Translations under genes and position numbers: made by a program | Source of the DNA: Plantago major | Taxonomy: Eukaryota; Streptophyta; Magnoliopsida; Lamiales; Plantaginaceae | Assembly: GCA_026545765.1 (NCBI GenBank) | Contig: JAIFAC010000049.1 | Span: forward strand, 166,658-230,657 | DNA length: 64,000 bases | Direction of reading: 5' to 3' | In this document: positions 1 through 11,279 of the stretch, in pieces | Layout: every line of letters starts with the position of its first letter | How positions within the stretch are numbered: position 1 is the first letter of the stretch | Notes under the pieces: generated by a model | Database searches by the model: none | Seen by the model: the letters and a program-made list of their open reading frames with translations, nothing else | Told to the model about the DNA's origin: nothing

Positions 1-1053
1 TCTTTCTCCGCCTATAGTGTATCAACAACTTAAGCCCTTAAGCTGGACTAGCTCGCTAGTTCGTGGATTACCAAACACTTTATACTTCGGAGAGTCAAAT
101 CCTAAGTTGTTTCGCCTTCCACCATTTACCATTTTCTTGTAAAGCGGACGGCACGAACGTAAAGTGGTTGTGGTGGAAGATGCGGATGGTCTGAGAAGGC
201 CCTTTGACTACATCTCCGTACCAAAGATACTCGGTTCGGATTCAAACTTATCCTTTGTTCAGAGGTCAGGACATGCTATTCGGAAATTAACTGCCTTAAG
301 ATGTCTGGTTGCTATTGTACCCGGACTGTCTTATGTTGGTTCGGTCGCATCAGTCACTTGTTTCCAGTAACTGGGGTTCCCGTGGGGGTTTCCTCGAGCT
401 ACCGGGAAGAAGTGACCGATGCCGTTGTACCACCGTAGCTCGGTTCGAGAACCAACTCCGCTTCTCCGCCACTTTGCTTCGAACGCATGTGATCGTTTTA
501 ACGGAAGGATTCATGGTTCGGACGTCAAAGCTGTTCCTTAAAAAGGATTGCTTCCACCAAGAATTAGCTCCGGAAGGATGCTAAATCTATTCCGCTCGGA
601 AGCTCAGGCTCGGAATGAAGACGACTAGCATGTTCTGGATATTGGATAGTCCGCAAGGAACTGCATATTTGTGTTGTAAAGAATGATATGGACTTTCCTT
701 TTGCTTTTATGTGACTCGGACGGGTAGGTCCGAACTTTGTAATTTGTACTTTTTGAGAAATACAAAATCACTTTTCTGAGTGTTGCAATTTCTATCTTCA
801 GCTTGTCCCGTTACTTCGCCCGAACTAGCTGTGTAAGTTTATCCTCTCGAAAAGTTTGTCAGGCATCTGTTACGCATTTGGCTCGGATCTTCTTGAAGGG
901 TCCGAGGCAGTGTGTTTTGTTTGAATATAGCACATTTGCAAAAAAGTTGTATTGATTTGACGGAAATTCAAGTACAACTGGTGGGCTTCGAGGCCGGGAA
1001 AAGAAAACGACAAAAACATAGCGACTGGCGTAGTATGCTTCAGGGAAGTAACT
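1..1053 (-). other. 3' non-coding region of Tat element A
   Basis: Lies downstream (leftward) of the pol stop codon. It is rich in CGGA/TCCG words. Around 165-205 it resembles 45895-45945 of element B (a valine- and glutamate-rich reading in both), so it is the same 3' spacer that in B and D carries an antisense gene further left. That gene would be off-window here. The short plus-strand ORFs at 164-584 have no recognisable domain and I do not call them genes. Confidence 0.6.
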
Positions 1054-1243
1054 CTAGGAATAGAACTTTTGTAGGTTCTTAGCATTCCATGTTCTCTTCA
1101 GGGCTCTTCCTTGATCATCTTCTAGCTCCAAACTTCCATTGACTCTAGCCCCAATGACCTTGTAAGGTCCTTCTCATTTGGGCTTGAGTTTTCCAACATT
1201 GCTTAGGATGTCAACTCTTCAGAGGACTAAGTCTTCAATTCGC
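1054..1243 (-). pseudogene. C-terminal end of Tat pol polyprotein, element A
   Basis: The minus strand reads a segment like the C-terminal end of Tat polyproteins (KPxWEGPYK, then VNGS-ELEDDQG, then RTWNAKNLQKFY). It is recognised by alignment with the clearer copy at 46437-46600 in element B. This tail follows the integrase and is thought to help target-site or chromatin interaction. Here one to two small frame breaks are present and the stop is at 1054-1056. The upstream part of the gene resumes at 7291 across the inserted element. Confidence 0.7.
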
Positions 1244-2654
1244 TGATTTGCTCAAACTATTACTTAGAAAACAAGTAGTAAGCAGTTGTTGTAGACAGAC
1301 AATGCTAACCACAGGATCGTTCGCTAAGGAACCAATTAAGCTACCACAACGGTTTGAAAGCAAAGAGTTACTTGTGAAAATAGATTGAATTGTAAGATGG
1401 TTGTTTCTAAAAACTAAAATAAGATAAAGCAAATAAAGATTTTTAACAATGAGAGAAGATGAACACAGTAGTAATGATCAAGTAATGCTAATTCGTTCTA
1501 GGGCAATCATTCATATTTGTCACACGGTCATGCATGTAAATCAATCAATCCAATTCAACCAATCGTTACTTGAATATTTCAAACTAGAGTAATCGTGGGT
1601 TGTCAATCCACGATCCTTAACCGAAAATGATTTTGAAAGTCTTGAACTAGCTTATTTGATTGAAGGTTTTACGAAGATTTTGAACTAGACAAACCTATAT
1701 GAGTGAATCCAAACCCCTAGAAACGAATATACAATACTATCACATAACTACCATGTTCGGAGTGGTTTAGCTACTCATGATAGAAACAAGGATCAAAGAA
1801 TTCAAGATATTGCTCATGTTAAACATAAACAGAATTATAATCGCATGCAAGCTCATACAATTTGACAACAAAAACAAGAACGAATTGTAAAGAGATAAAC
1901 AATAGAGAATTACAACAATAATCAGGAATCTGATATCAATCCTTCAATCAAAGATAAAACCAAACTCCAATGTGTTTCAACGTCAAGAATAATGTCTAGG
2001 AGCCTCTTTTTCTATGAAAAAATTAAGTATATGAAGTTATGGCAAAGGAAGACCTAATTCTAACCTAAAAAGGAGTTTTTCTGCTGAATCTGTGAAATTT
2101 TATCGCAAATCTCGCCGAATCTCGCCGCGGCGGGCAAAATAGCTCACCCCGGCGAGACACTGTTTAGGCTCCCAAATTGCTCTCATAAAATCTCGCCGCG
2201 GCGAGAATGTCATTCGCCAAGGCGAGCTTAAAACCTCTGTAACGTTTTTCACACACAGAATTTGCCAATGCTTACAAAACGAAAACTGTAGCTCTTTGAA
2301 TTATATTTCCGTGGCCACCGACCTCAGGTCAATCGAAAATGATATGAGAGAGTTATGGCCAAATGGCTAGACCGCTCAGAAACTTCACTTTTGCAAGCTT
2401 AGCTAAACGGCTTTCAAATCTTCGTCCTAACTCCGAATGCACTTCCGCTGCTTAGTTACTCTATATTTAATGATCTAGAACCAAAGTTTTCACTCCGATT
2501 TTCACCTTCGGACCAAATAACACAAAAAATCCTACAAAATACAAACAAAGTACCAAAGCATAAAAACGTACAAAAACACTATAAAACTAAGGTCAAAGAC
2601 TAACAAAAGACCGCTAAAAAGGACCAAATGAGACGTTAGAATATTGTCTCATCA
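1244..2654 (-). repeat. Left (3') LTR of the gag-protease element
   Basis: Aligns end to end with 5905-7290 at high identity with scattered small indels. It contains a 16-bp perfect palindrome, TCTCGCCGCGGCGAGA, at 2191-2206, also present at 6829-6844 in the other LTR. The LTR pair has diverged, mostly through losses in the right copy, so insertion is not recent unless the indels are assembly errors. Confidence 0.9.
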
Positions 2655-2667
2655 AACTCCCCAAACC
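2655..2667 (-). promoter_or_regulatory. Polypurine tract of the gag-protease element
   Basis: The minus strand reads GGTTTGGGGAGTT directly before the TGATGAGAC start of the 3' LTR. A purine-rich tract in this place primes plus-strand DNA synthesis. Note the similar CCCCAAACCTAAACTCAAGC sequence at 3935-3954 deeper in the element. Confidence 0.6.
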
Positions 2668-4281
2668 GAATCTTTGCTCGTCCTCGAGCAAACACACAAC
2701 AAAATAAAAACAACTAGACTCTAGACAACGACACACAAGAAAATATCAACGAGTCTGACTTCCAAGTGACCGAACTCTACCATTGTAAGCGTTAGGTTCA
2801 CAAGATGCAAAAGGTTTGCACTCAACCAACCTTGACTGAAATAGTGCACAAAAATTCCTGTAAGAGAGTTTCTCAAGTAAATAGCACTTAAGTCTAACTC
2901 TCCAATCCCTCACAAGAAAATGCTACACATCTCTCTCTCACACTCTGGAAGTGTCCAGTTGGTTAATCACTCAAGGAACAATAAGAGAAAATGAAGGTGA
3001 CTTTCGTCACAAAGGTGCCATAAATACCTCATGCAATGTACTCAATCAGTTAAGTCGGAAGGGGCTTTTCCTTGCGCAAAGCAACTTGTCGGAGCATACA
3101 ACCAAACTTCTATATCACCACATATTTGCATACAATAAATTAGATTCTAATCAATTTGGCCACTATGCACTCTTTTAGTCTCACTTTTTTTGTAGTGTCT
3201 GTTTTACCGAAGTCCGCACTTTTGTGCGTGTCAGTTTGGTATACGTGCCATCAACCCTCACGGTCATATGGCTTTTTTGGACCACGTCGGTATACAGGTA
3301 GTATCTGAAACACACCTAACACAACTACAGTGGTGACAAGCACCACAGATACACTCCGAGACGAATCAACTAATCAGGGGAAGTAATAAATATTACAAAA
3401 ATGAATAACAAACATGTCAACACAGCAGATTTCTTCTCCCCAAACCGGTTCTTCGCAATGTACTGGCTTTTGCTAAAATGAAACATGAAGAGCATGTCGT
3501 TCGTCATACTTAACTTAACTGAGTACACATGAGAATTAAAAGGCGCAAACAAGAGGGTTTGCACTTCCCGAAAGGATCACACAAGCGCCGGTATAATATT
3601 TTTTTCATCGGCTTAAAGTTTCTCACCGGCTTTTTGGACTAAAGAGTTAAACAGACTTGCTATTTACATGAGAAACAAACTGATGGGGTTTTAAATCCAC
3701 TATACCACCTCAGTTAAGTATCATGCAAAACATAAGCAGCAAGCAAATTTAACAATCACAATAGAAGCTTTCATAACTTGGAGAAACAACTCACGAAAGA
3801 CTCTAGAGGGTAAAAGAAAAAATGACCGGAAAAGAAAAATGACCAAAACAAACATAAAGTAAAGGACGAAATACTCTAGAGACTCAGGTAATAGAGAAAA
3901 TGCAGACAAGACACTAGAGAGCACATTTCCCCCTCCCCAAACCTAAACTCAAGCATGTCCTCAAGCGAGAGTGAAAAGAAAAGAAAATGGGATCAAGGGC
4001 TTGCTTGTGTGTACCTTTACAAATATGTACAAGACTCTTCCGTCACAATGTGTACTCAAAGTTCTTGGTTCTTCCTCATTGCAATTTCTTTTCTTCCTGT
4101 TGATAAGTATGTATATATAGGGGTCCAGCAGTACTCCTATGAATTTCCCGCTATCAACTCATGTAAATGTAATATAATGGAGCGTAATAGGCTTTAAGTT
4201 CACGCGGCTTGCCTCGCACCTCGATCAGCAGTTCTGCATGTAAATTCACCACCATGAGAGTCGAGTGGATGAAGGGTCGCC
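2668..4281 (-). other. Non-coding interior of the gag-protease element
   Basis: About 1.6 kb between the protease end and the 3' LTR. It has only short ORFs without recognisable domains in either strand. A CCCCAAACC...TCCTCAAGC segment near 3935-3965 echoes the sequence next to the polypurine tract at 2657-2690 (CCCCAAACC...TCCTCGAGC), which suggests an internal duplication of the 3' end. I see no trace of RT or integrase. Confidence 0.6.
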
Positions 4282-4668
4282 CTAGAAGTAACGTATCTTT
4301 TCCATTTCCTTCCCTTTCACCCTCGGCGATTCCACTACCACAAAATTCTTCATCCCCGTTACACCATCCAGCTTAACCAGAACATCTTCCACAATCCCCA
4401 TGCATCTGCTTCGGTTCCGCCAAAGAAGAGTCATAGCATTTCCGCTCAAACTCTTTAAGCCTAACTCTTCATAGGTGTCAAAAGTCATCAAATTGCAACT
4501 AGCACCAGTGTCGACTATTCCGGTAACCTGAGCTGAACACCCAATGCCTACCAATAGATCAAAACTATCGGAGTCGCTTATACTCTTTTCTGCCTTAGGA
4601 ATTATTATGGTGGGGGGGTCGGTTTCAGCAGTTTCTTGCTCCGCATTCGCCTCCTCTTCTGGAATCAA
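4282..4668 (-). CDS. Retroviral-type aspartic protease fragment (Gypsy)
   Basis: An open frame of 128 codons with the catalytic motif VDTGASCN at about residues 52-59, followed by a hydrophobic stretch and a VKLDGVTGMKNFVVV segment typical of Ty3/Gypsy protease domains. The family cleaves the gag(-pol) polyprotein as a dimer. The N-terminal part is acidic (EEEANAEQETAE), as in linkers between gag and protease. The ORF ends without continuing into RT, in keeping with a gag-protease element. The first methionine is only the first ATG of the open segment; the domain was probably part of a longer gag-protease reading frame now broken upstream. Confidence 0.75.
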   Translation of the reverse strand: MIPEEEANAEQETAETDPPTIIIPKAEKSISDSDSFDLLVGIGCSAQVTGIVDTGASCNLMTFDTYEELGLKSLSGNAMTLLWRNRSRCMGIVEDVLVKLDGVTGMKNFVVVESPRVKGKEMEKIRYF

Positions 4669-5149
4669 GGAACTCGGTTCCTCGACTTCATCCTCGTCGA
4701 TTCAACAAGGCAACATCTTCACCGCTTCACCGTCAAGACATCGTCACTTGAACTGTTGTTGGAGTTCGCTCATCCGATGCGTAGTTCTCAACCTCATTAG
4801 TACAGTGGCAACAATGCATTTAACCTTCCTCGTTCTTCAAAATTTATCTCAACCGCCAGACTCTAATGTTTTCTGGGTCATTGGGGTCTACCTTTCTCCA
4901 TGAGTCGTAATTTTCCAACCAAGTCATCCAATATCTGCTCCATTTCTTTGCGATTGCTCGACATCATTCACGAACCTCCGTTATTTTTTTCCTGAATTTT
5001 TGTACCTCAAACCAAGGCCTCTCGACCTCTCCATACGGCTCTGATTTCTTTTTCTAGCTCAAGAATACACGGCTCGAGTCTCTTCCATTGCTCTAGTCGC
5101 CACTCTCCTAGCCTTATTTCTTGCCCCTTAAGTCAGGATACTGCTAGCT

Positions 5150-5700
5150 TCTCGAAGACACTATTAAGTTCATCAGCAGACGCTTCTAGGGAGGAGTGTT
5201 TACAGCTCACATCGACCATGTTTTGATACCCCTAATCCAGACCTTCATAAAAGCGGATGCATAAGCTCATATCGCTCATCCTGTGGTGAGGGTATCGGGT
5301 CAATAATCGCAAAAATGGTCCCGAGCTTCATAGAAGGTCTCATCATGCATCTCGAAACTGCATTATCCGGGCACGGTTGCTGCGCTTTCTGGGGTAGAAT
5401 TTATTCAGAATGCCCCAGAGCGAATCCTAAGTCAAGGAGAACCCTCAGGTTGGTTTAACAGCCAACTCCTTGCCTTGTCCTGCATACAGATCGGAAATAC
5501 CTTCTTCCTTATCTCCTCACAAGAATCGCCACCTGCTCGATCGCCAATGGAATCCCTGAAATCAGTTGTTCGAATTCCTCGACGAACCTTATCACATCTT
5601 CATCTGCCATTCCGCAGAATTTTTGGAGATTGTGGAGGTGGTGAGCCTCGAGTTCAAAATTCTCGGCCTCATTAGATAGAATAATTGTCGCTTTCAAATT
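5150..5700 (-). pseudogene. Gag fragment of the non-autonomous element
   Basis: The minus strand, over two frames, reads a DETFYEARDHF...YPHH segment (about 5240-5400) and an ...FYEGLD... segment. These match the retrotransposon gag core (the family typically reads FYEAWERFK...CPHHG...FYNGL). An adjacent open piece at 5509-5697 (62 aa) includes FVEEFEQLISGIP. Gag forms the virus-like particle in which the element is copied. The frame changes between these pieces, so the copy is broken or mis-sequenced. Confidence 0.65.
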
Positions 5701-5880
5701 CTAACCACACCAGTCGCAAGTAAGCTCCATAGGTAAGTCGAGCCATCGAATTTCCTTTTGACAAACCGTTGTTAATTCTACACAACTTGAAAGCCTCAAA
5801 TATTCTTAGTTTCATAGTGCACTAAACTTCGGTTGAAAACAAACAAATAACAAATCACTCTCAAACGCCACAAGAGGAAT

Positions 5881-5900
5881 TGGTTCCCGGCAATGCGCCA
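5881..5900 (-). promoter_or_regulatory. Primer-binding site of the gag-protease element
   Basis: The minus strand reads TGGCGCATTGCCGGGAACCA, four bases inside the right LTR. It resembles the TGGCGCCGTTGCCGGGGA PBS of Athila-like elements, with several mismatches. That would pair with the 3' end of a tRNA-Asp (family knowledge). Confidence 0.65.
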
Positions 5901-5904
5901 AATT

Positions 5905-7290
5905 TGATGTGCTCAAATTATTACTTAGAAAACAAGTAGTAAGCAGATGCACAATGCTAACCACAGATCGCTCGCTAAGGAACCAATTGCTACCACAACG
6001 GTTTGAAAGCAACAAATACTTGTGAAAATAGATTGATTTGTAAAATGGTTGTTTCTAAAAACTAAAATAAGATAAAGCAAATAAAGCTTTTTAACAATGA
6101 GAGAAGATGAACACAGTAGTAATGATCAATTAATGCTAATTCGTTCTAGGTCAATCATTCATATTTTTCACACGGTCAGCGTACAAAAATCAATCAATCC
6201 AATTCAACCAATCGTTATTGAATATTTCAAACTAGAGTAATCGTGGGTTGTCAATCCACGATCCTTAACCGAAAACGATTTTGAAAGTCTTGAACTAGCT
6301 TATTGGATTGAAGGTTTTACGAAGATTTTGAACTAGACGAACCTATATGAATGAATCCAAAACCCTAGAAACGAATATACAATACTATCACATAACTACC
6401 ATGTTCGGAGTGGTTTAGCTACTCATGATAGAAGCAAGGATCAACGAATTCAAGATATTGCTCATGTTAAACATAAACAGAATGATAATCGCACGCAAGC
6501 TCATACAATTCGACAACAAGAACAAGAACGAATTGTAAAGAGATAAACAATAGAGAATAACCACAATATTCAGGAATTTGATATCAATCCTTCAATCAAA
6601 GATAAAACCAAGCTCCAATGTGTTTCAACGTCAAGAATAATGTCTAGGAGCCTCTTTTTCTATGAAAAAATCAAGTATATGAAGTTATGGCAAAGGAAGA
6701 CCTAATTCTAACCTAAAAAGGAGTTTTTTCATGAATCAGAAGTTTTATCGCAAATCTGCCAATCTCGCTGGCAGTAAAATAGTTTCGCCAAGAGACACTG
6801 TTTAGGCTCCCAAATTGCTCTCGTAAAATCTCGCCGCGGCGAGAATGTCATTCGCCGCCGTGAGCTTAAAACCTCTGTAACGTTTTCCACAGACAGAATT
6901 TACCGATGCTTTCAAAACGAAAATTGTAGCTCTTTGAATTATCTTTCCGTGGCCACCGACCTCAGGGAAATCGAACATGATATGAGAGGGTATGGCTAAA
7001 TGGATAGACCGCTCCACAAACTTCACTTTTTCAAGCTTCGCTAAACGGTTTCAAATCTTCGTCCAACTCCGAATCAACTTCCGCTACCAGTTACTCTACA
7101 TTCAAAGATCCAGAACCAAAGTTTTCACTCCGATTTTCACGTTCGGGACCAAATAACACAAACAATCTTATAAATCACAAACAAAGTACCAAAGCATAAA
7201 AACGTACAAAAACACTATAAAACTAAGGTCAAAGACTAACAAAAGACCGCTAAAAAGGACCAAATGAGACGTTAAAATATTGTCTCATCA
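5905..7290 (-). repeat. Right (5') LTR of the gag-protease element
   Basis: Homologous to 1244-2654. Relative to that LTR it lacks several short segments, for example in the stretch after CAAGTAGTAAGCAG and in the GC-rich Tat-like palindrome zone near 6745-6790. Being next to the PBS, it is the promoter-bearing 5' LTR of a minus-strand element. Confidence 0.88.
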
Positions 7291-8200
7291 CCTGTATATC
7301 CTTTGGAAAAACATGTTTATTGTAAGCCCGGGCAGACATATCTTGATAGCGGAGGATGCTAGCTAGTGCCTTGCTCCTTTTGTCTTCGAGGAGCTCAAGG
7401 TCGTAGACCTCGCAACTTCGTTTTCGGTAGATTGGTATTGTTGGATCCTTTGGGTCTCCACAACAATTTCAGTGGGAATGACCGCTTCTGAGCCATAGAC
7501 TAGTGCGAAGGGTGTCTCCTGAGTAGAAGTGCGAGTTGTTGTGCGATGTGCCCAAAGGACGCCGTCGAGATCATCCACCCAGATGTCTTGAGAAGTTCTC
7601 AGCCTCTTTTCCAAAATCTTCACGATGGTTTTGTTGGTAGCTTCAACTTGACCATTGGCTTGAGGGTAGCCAACGGAAGTGAAGCGTTGTTCTATCTTGA
7701 AGGATTGGAGCCACTCTTCCAACCTGGCTCTGGAGAATTGTGCTCCATTATCGGAGACTATGACCCTAGGAAGTCCAAAGCGGCAGATGATGTTCTTCCC
7801 AATGAAAGTTATTACTCTGCTCTCTGTGATGGTGGCCACTGCTTCGGCCTCAACCCATTTGGTGAAGTATTCTACTGCAACGATAAGAAACTTATTTTGG
7901 TGTGTACCACGGGGGAAGGGGCCAACTATGTCTATTCCCCATTGATTAAACGGACAAGCTATGATTGACGGAATCATAGGGTTGGTTGGGCGATGTGGTA
8001 TGTTGGCATAGTATTGGCAATCTTCGCGAGCACGAGCGAAACTAGCAGCATCCTTATCAACGGTAGGCCAATAGTATCCCTACCTTATGACCTTCTGAGC
8101 CAAGGTTCGGCCCCCTGAGTGACTCCCGCAACTCCCTGCGTGGATTTCTTCCAAAACGGTCTTTACCTCATGGGGTCCAAGGCATCTCATGTGAGTGCCA
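7291..8200 (-). pseudogene. Integrase of Tat element A
   Basis: The core at 7363-7977 is open for about 204 codons. The catalytic triad of a DDE integrase is visible: D in WGIDIVGPF, D in VSDNGAQF, and E in NGQVEATNK. It is followed by the WAHRTT...TPFALVYGSEAVIP block usual in Ty3/Gypsy integrase. Upstream (about 8000-8150) a broken HHCC zinc-binding region can be followed in other frames. The protein would insert retrotransposon DNA into the genome. The reading frame is cut at 7291 by the inserted gag-protease element and continues in 1054-1243. Element B carries the homologous core at 46798-47376. Confidence 0.85.
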
Positions 8201-9763
8201 CCTGTTGGCTCGGCATAGGATCCTTCTTGCTTCTTTAGGGTCTGATGGCAGAGAGCCATCTTTGAGATAGCAAAATATGTCGGTCATCCAGCTCCTTTCA
8301 TTGCCTAAGAGGAAGACTTGACCAAAGGTTTACCAAGGAAGAATCTGTGAGAGTCATCAGGATGATGCTCCTTGTGTCTAGAATTCCTATGGCAGAGGCG
8401 TACTTGGAAAGAGCGTCGGCCTTCTCATTCCATTCCCTGTTGAATCGTTCCAGCGTGAATGCTCAAAGTGCTCAACATCCTTCTTGAGGAGTTCTAAATA
8501 CTTGATCATGTTGGGTCCTTTAATGGCGAAAGATCCGAAAATCGACTGACGAAATGAGAGTCAGATAAGCTCGATTCGCTTCACTTGAAATGACCTCGCC
8601 ATTCTCAAGCCGGTGAGGAGTGCCTCAGACTGCCTCGTTGTTTGTCACATTAAAGTTGAGGGTGTCATACGATTCCACTTAGCGCCTTTAGGGCTCTCAA
8701 GGAGAATTCCTATTCCTCCAAGTCTTCCAGTAGAGGATCCGTCCACTTGTGGTGTCCAACATCCTTTGTATTCCAGTTTAGTCTCCATTGCAAGAGTGGG
8801 AACTTTCTCGTCTTCCTTGGTGTTTTCCTGCTTGGCGACCCCTGCCTGCTTCTTCACGGAAGATGCAGGTGTTGAAATGTTAGCTACTTCATCCAGGAGA
8901 AACATGTGCCTCACTCTCAGGGAGTCATCCATGGATTCCTGATACTTAGCCCATAATCGGACATCATTATAGAGCATCTCTTCAGGCTCTCTCTCTTCGG
9001 TTTTTTCCTCTTCCGGGATAGCTTCCTTCTGAGTGAGCATCACGTAGCTCATGTCTCCTTGCGGACTATTGGTTCCTTCTTCAGTTTCTTCGGGGTAACC
9101 TACCAGGAAGTCGGTGAGGACTTGATCCTTCTTGGCTGAAGGAGCCTGGTATCCGATATCGTACTCACTTAATTCGATCGCCCACATGGATAAACATCCC
9201 GACTGATCTGTCTTACCAAGGACATGCTTGAGTGGTTCATTGGTGAGGACCACAACTTCATGAGATTTGAAGTAATGCTTCAGTCGTCGGGCAGTGTAGA
9301 CTAGCACGAAGGCTAGCTTCTCAATATTGACATACCTAGCTTCGGCACCCAAGAGGGACTTGCTTAGGTAGTAGATCGACATTTGGTCGTTACCTTGAAT
9401 CCGCACTAATACGGAACTCATGGCTTCGGCAGTGGCCACTAGGTAGAGGTAGAGAGGTTCACCTTCTACTTGTTCGGACAAGAGCGGAGGTGAAAGGAGA
9501 TAGCTCTTCAAGTTATCCAAGGCCTCTTCGCATTCCTTTGTCCACTCGAACTTGTCTCCTTTCCTTAGGATTTTAAAGAAGGGTAGGTTCTTCTCGGCAG
9601 ACCTGGAGATGAAACGGCTTAGAGCCATTACTCTCCCGAGGAGCTTCTGTACTTCATTAACTGTCTTCGGCTGTGGTAGGTCCAAGATTGCCTTTATCTT
9701 TTCTGGGTTGGCACTGATGCCTCTCTCCTTGACCATGTATCCGAGGAACTTTCCTCCCTTCAC
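8201..9763 (-). pseudogene. RNase H and archaeal-type RNase H of Tat element A
   Basis: One long open stretch (8645-9763, 372 codons) starts in the RT thumb/connection ([11 protein letters not shown]...NPEKIKAI), passes through a Gypsy RNase H ([48 protein letters not shown]), an acidic linker, and the start of a second RNase H ([11 protein letters not shown]...GIGILLESP). The rest of this second domain and its C-terminal ADALSKYAS motif appear in other frames at 8380-8640. The two RNase H domains in tandem are a hallmark of the Tat lineage. The enzyme removes RNA from the RNA-DNA hybrid. Confidence 0.85.
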
Positions 9764-10760
9764 GCCAAAACGTGCACTTCTCGGGGTTCAACTTCATCCC
9801 GTACTTCCTAAGGATGGAAAAGCATGTGTTCAGATGCTCTACATGTTGCTCCTCAATCTTACTTTTTACCAGCATGTCGTCCACATAGACTTCCATAGTT
9901 TTGCCTAACTCTTCTCTGAACATCTTGTTCACCAATCGCTGGTAAGTAGCGCTGCTTCGAGGCCGAATGGCATGACTTTGAAACAAGACTTCTGTGAAGA
10001 AGGCCATCTTTTTTACGTCCTCATAAGCCAATCTGATTTGATAGAAGCCTTGATAGGCGTCCATGAAGCTTAGGAGCGCACATCCCGCGGTGGAGTCTAC
10101 TAACTGGTCAATACGGGGCAACGGATAAGGATCCTTTGGACAAAACTTGTTGAGCCTAGTGAAGTCATTGCACATTCTCCACTTCCCAGGAGCTTTCTCA
10201 ATGAGGACCACATTACAAACCCAATCAGATTATCTAACTTCTTCGATGTGTCCTGCCTTCATTAACCTTTCCACTTCTCCTGCTATGATAGCATCTTCAG
10301 CAGGCCCGAAGTCCTTTCGCTTTTGTCGGATATGTTTTACTGTAGGATGCATGTTCAGATGGTGAACTGCGATCCTTGGGTCTATCCCCTTAAGGTCGTC
10401 AGTGCTCCAGGCAAAGACATCACGGTTGTCTCTAAGGGAGGTGATAAGCTTCATCTCTACCTCAGCACTCATCTCTATTCCGATCCGGGTTATCTTCTCT
10501 GGATCTCCCTCAATCAATTGAACTTCCTTTAAGGCTTCATGAGGCTCTATCCTTGCAGCCTTGTGAAACTTCTCTTTGAATGCTCCAGCCCTAATCTCTT
10601 CTCTTACTGGAGTAAGAGGCGCTGGGATAGGACTCCCAGATCTTTTGGCGACCGAGAGAACGGGTGCTGAGGCTCCTCTTATTGACATGATGTAACATTC
10701 CCATGCTTCCCTAATATTACCTACTTCTTCTCCCACCCCGTTAGGAGTAGGGAACGTCAC
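9640..10760 (-). pseudogene. Reverse transcriptase of Tat element A
   Basis: Two frames cover the domain (10230-10760 and 9657-10211). The N-terminal part has the Tat-type linker (DVFAWSTDDLKGIDP, then HHLNM). The RT core shows APGKWRMCNDFTRLNK, LLSFMDAYQGFYQI, and the catalytic YVDDMLVKS. The catalytic aspartates are therefore intact in this copy. Breaks lie near 10220 (an in-frame stop next to SDWVCN) and near 9750 in the thumb. It copies the element's RNA inside virus-like particles. Confidence 0.88.
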
Positions 10761-10769
10761 CCTATTGTG

Positions 10770-11230
10770 TAGGGGAGATGCAATTGCTCTGAATTGGTTG
10801 AGTCATGGGCGCCCCAGATCACATTATAGTCGAACACACTGTCGACTACCACAAAGAGGATCGTTTCAGTCACTCTTGTCGGGAAGGTTCCCATAGAGAC
10901 TTGTAGGGGTATACTTCCAATAGGGCGAACTATAGAGCCCCCGAATCCTATTAAGGTGGTGTAGACCAGATTGAATATTGCCCAAGTGCATCTGCTCCAG
11001 CTTCTTCGAGATGACGTTGAGGAACTCCTGTGTTAACAAGCACTTTGTCGACTCTATAAGTGGCGATGACTAGAGACGACCAGAGGAACATCAAGGTCTT
11101 TAAGGTCTCCACCACCAGACGTTGGTGGGGGAATTTCACTATAATCGAAAGTGATGGCATTTGTTCCTTTCAAAGCCGGTGGAGCATAGGCTCTATCATT
11201 GTTTCTCAGATGTTGCGCGGTCCTTTACTT
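10770..11230 (-). pseudogene. Protease region of Tat element A
   Basis: Open piece 10951-11160 includes VIATYRVDKVLVNTG, which aligns with the D-[ST]-G active-site region of Tat proteases, where the usual form is ILVDxGSS; here the aspartate is changed to asparagine. The rest (10770-10950) reads in other frames with a typical INQFRAI...HNRVTFPTPNGVG stretch leading into the RT linker. Mutation of the active-site residue and frame breaks suggest the protease is dead. Confidence 0.65.
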
Positions 11231-11279
11231 GCGTTTCAGCTGTCTCCTCCAGCTGGGCCTCCTTCTATGGCATTGATAA

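Larger units (their letters stand above)
1244..7290 (-). mobile_element. Non-autonomous gag-protease LTR retrotransposon (TR-GAG-like)
   Basis: Two LTRs of about 1.4 kb in direct orientation (1244-2654 and 5905-7290) bound a 3.25-kb interior. Both LTRs show TG...CA ends (TGAT...ATCA on the plus strand). A PBS next to the right LTR and a purine tract next to the left one fix the orientation as minus. The interior holds gag and aspartic-protease homology but no RT, RNase H or integrase; the space where pol should be (2655-4281) is non-coding. That fits the TR-GAG class of elements mobilised in trans (family knowledge). It interrupts the pol gene of element A between 1243 and 7291. I see no clean 5-bp target duplication (TTCGC left, CCTGT right). 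Confidence 0.85.

Noticed and set aside
7546..7968. 140-aa plus-strand ORF opposite the integrase of element A
   Set aside because: It is the complement of a conserved integrase core; no independent domain or promoter.
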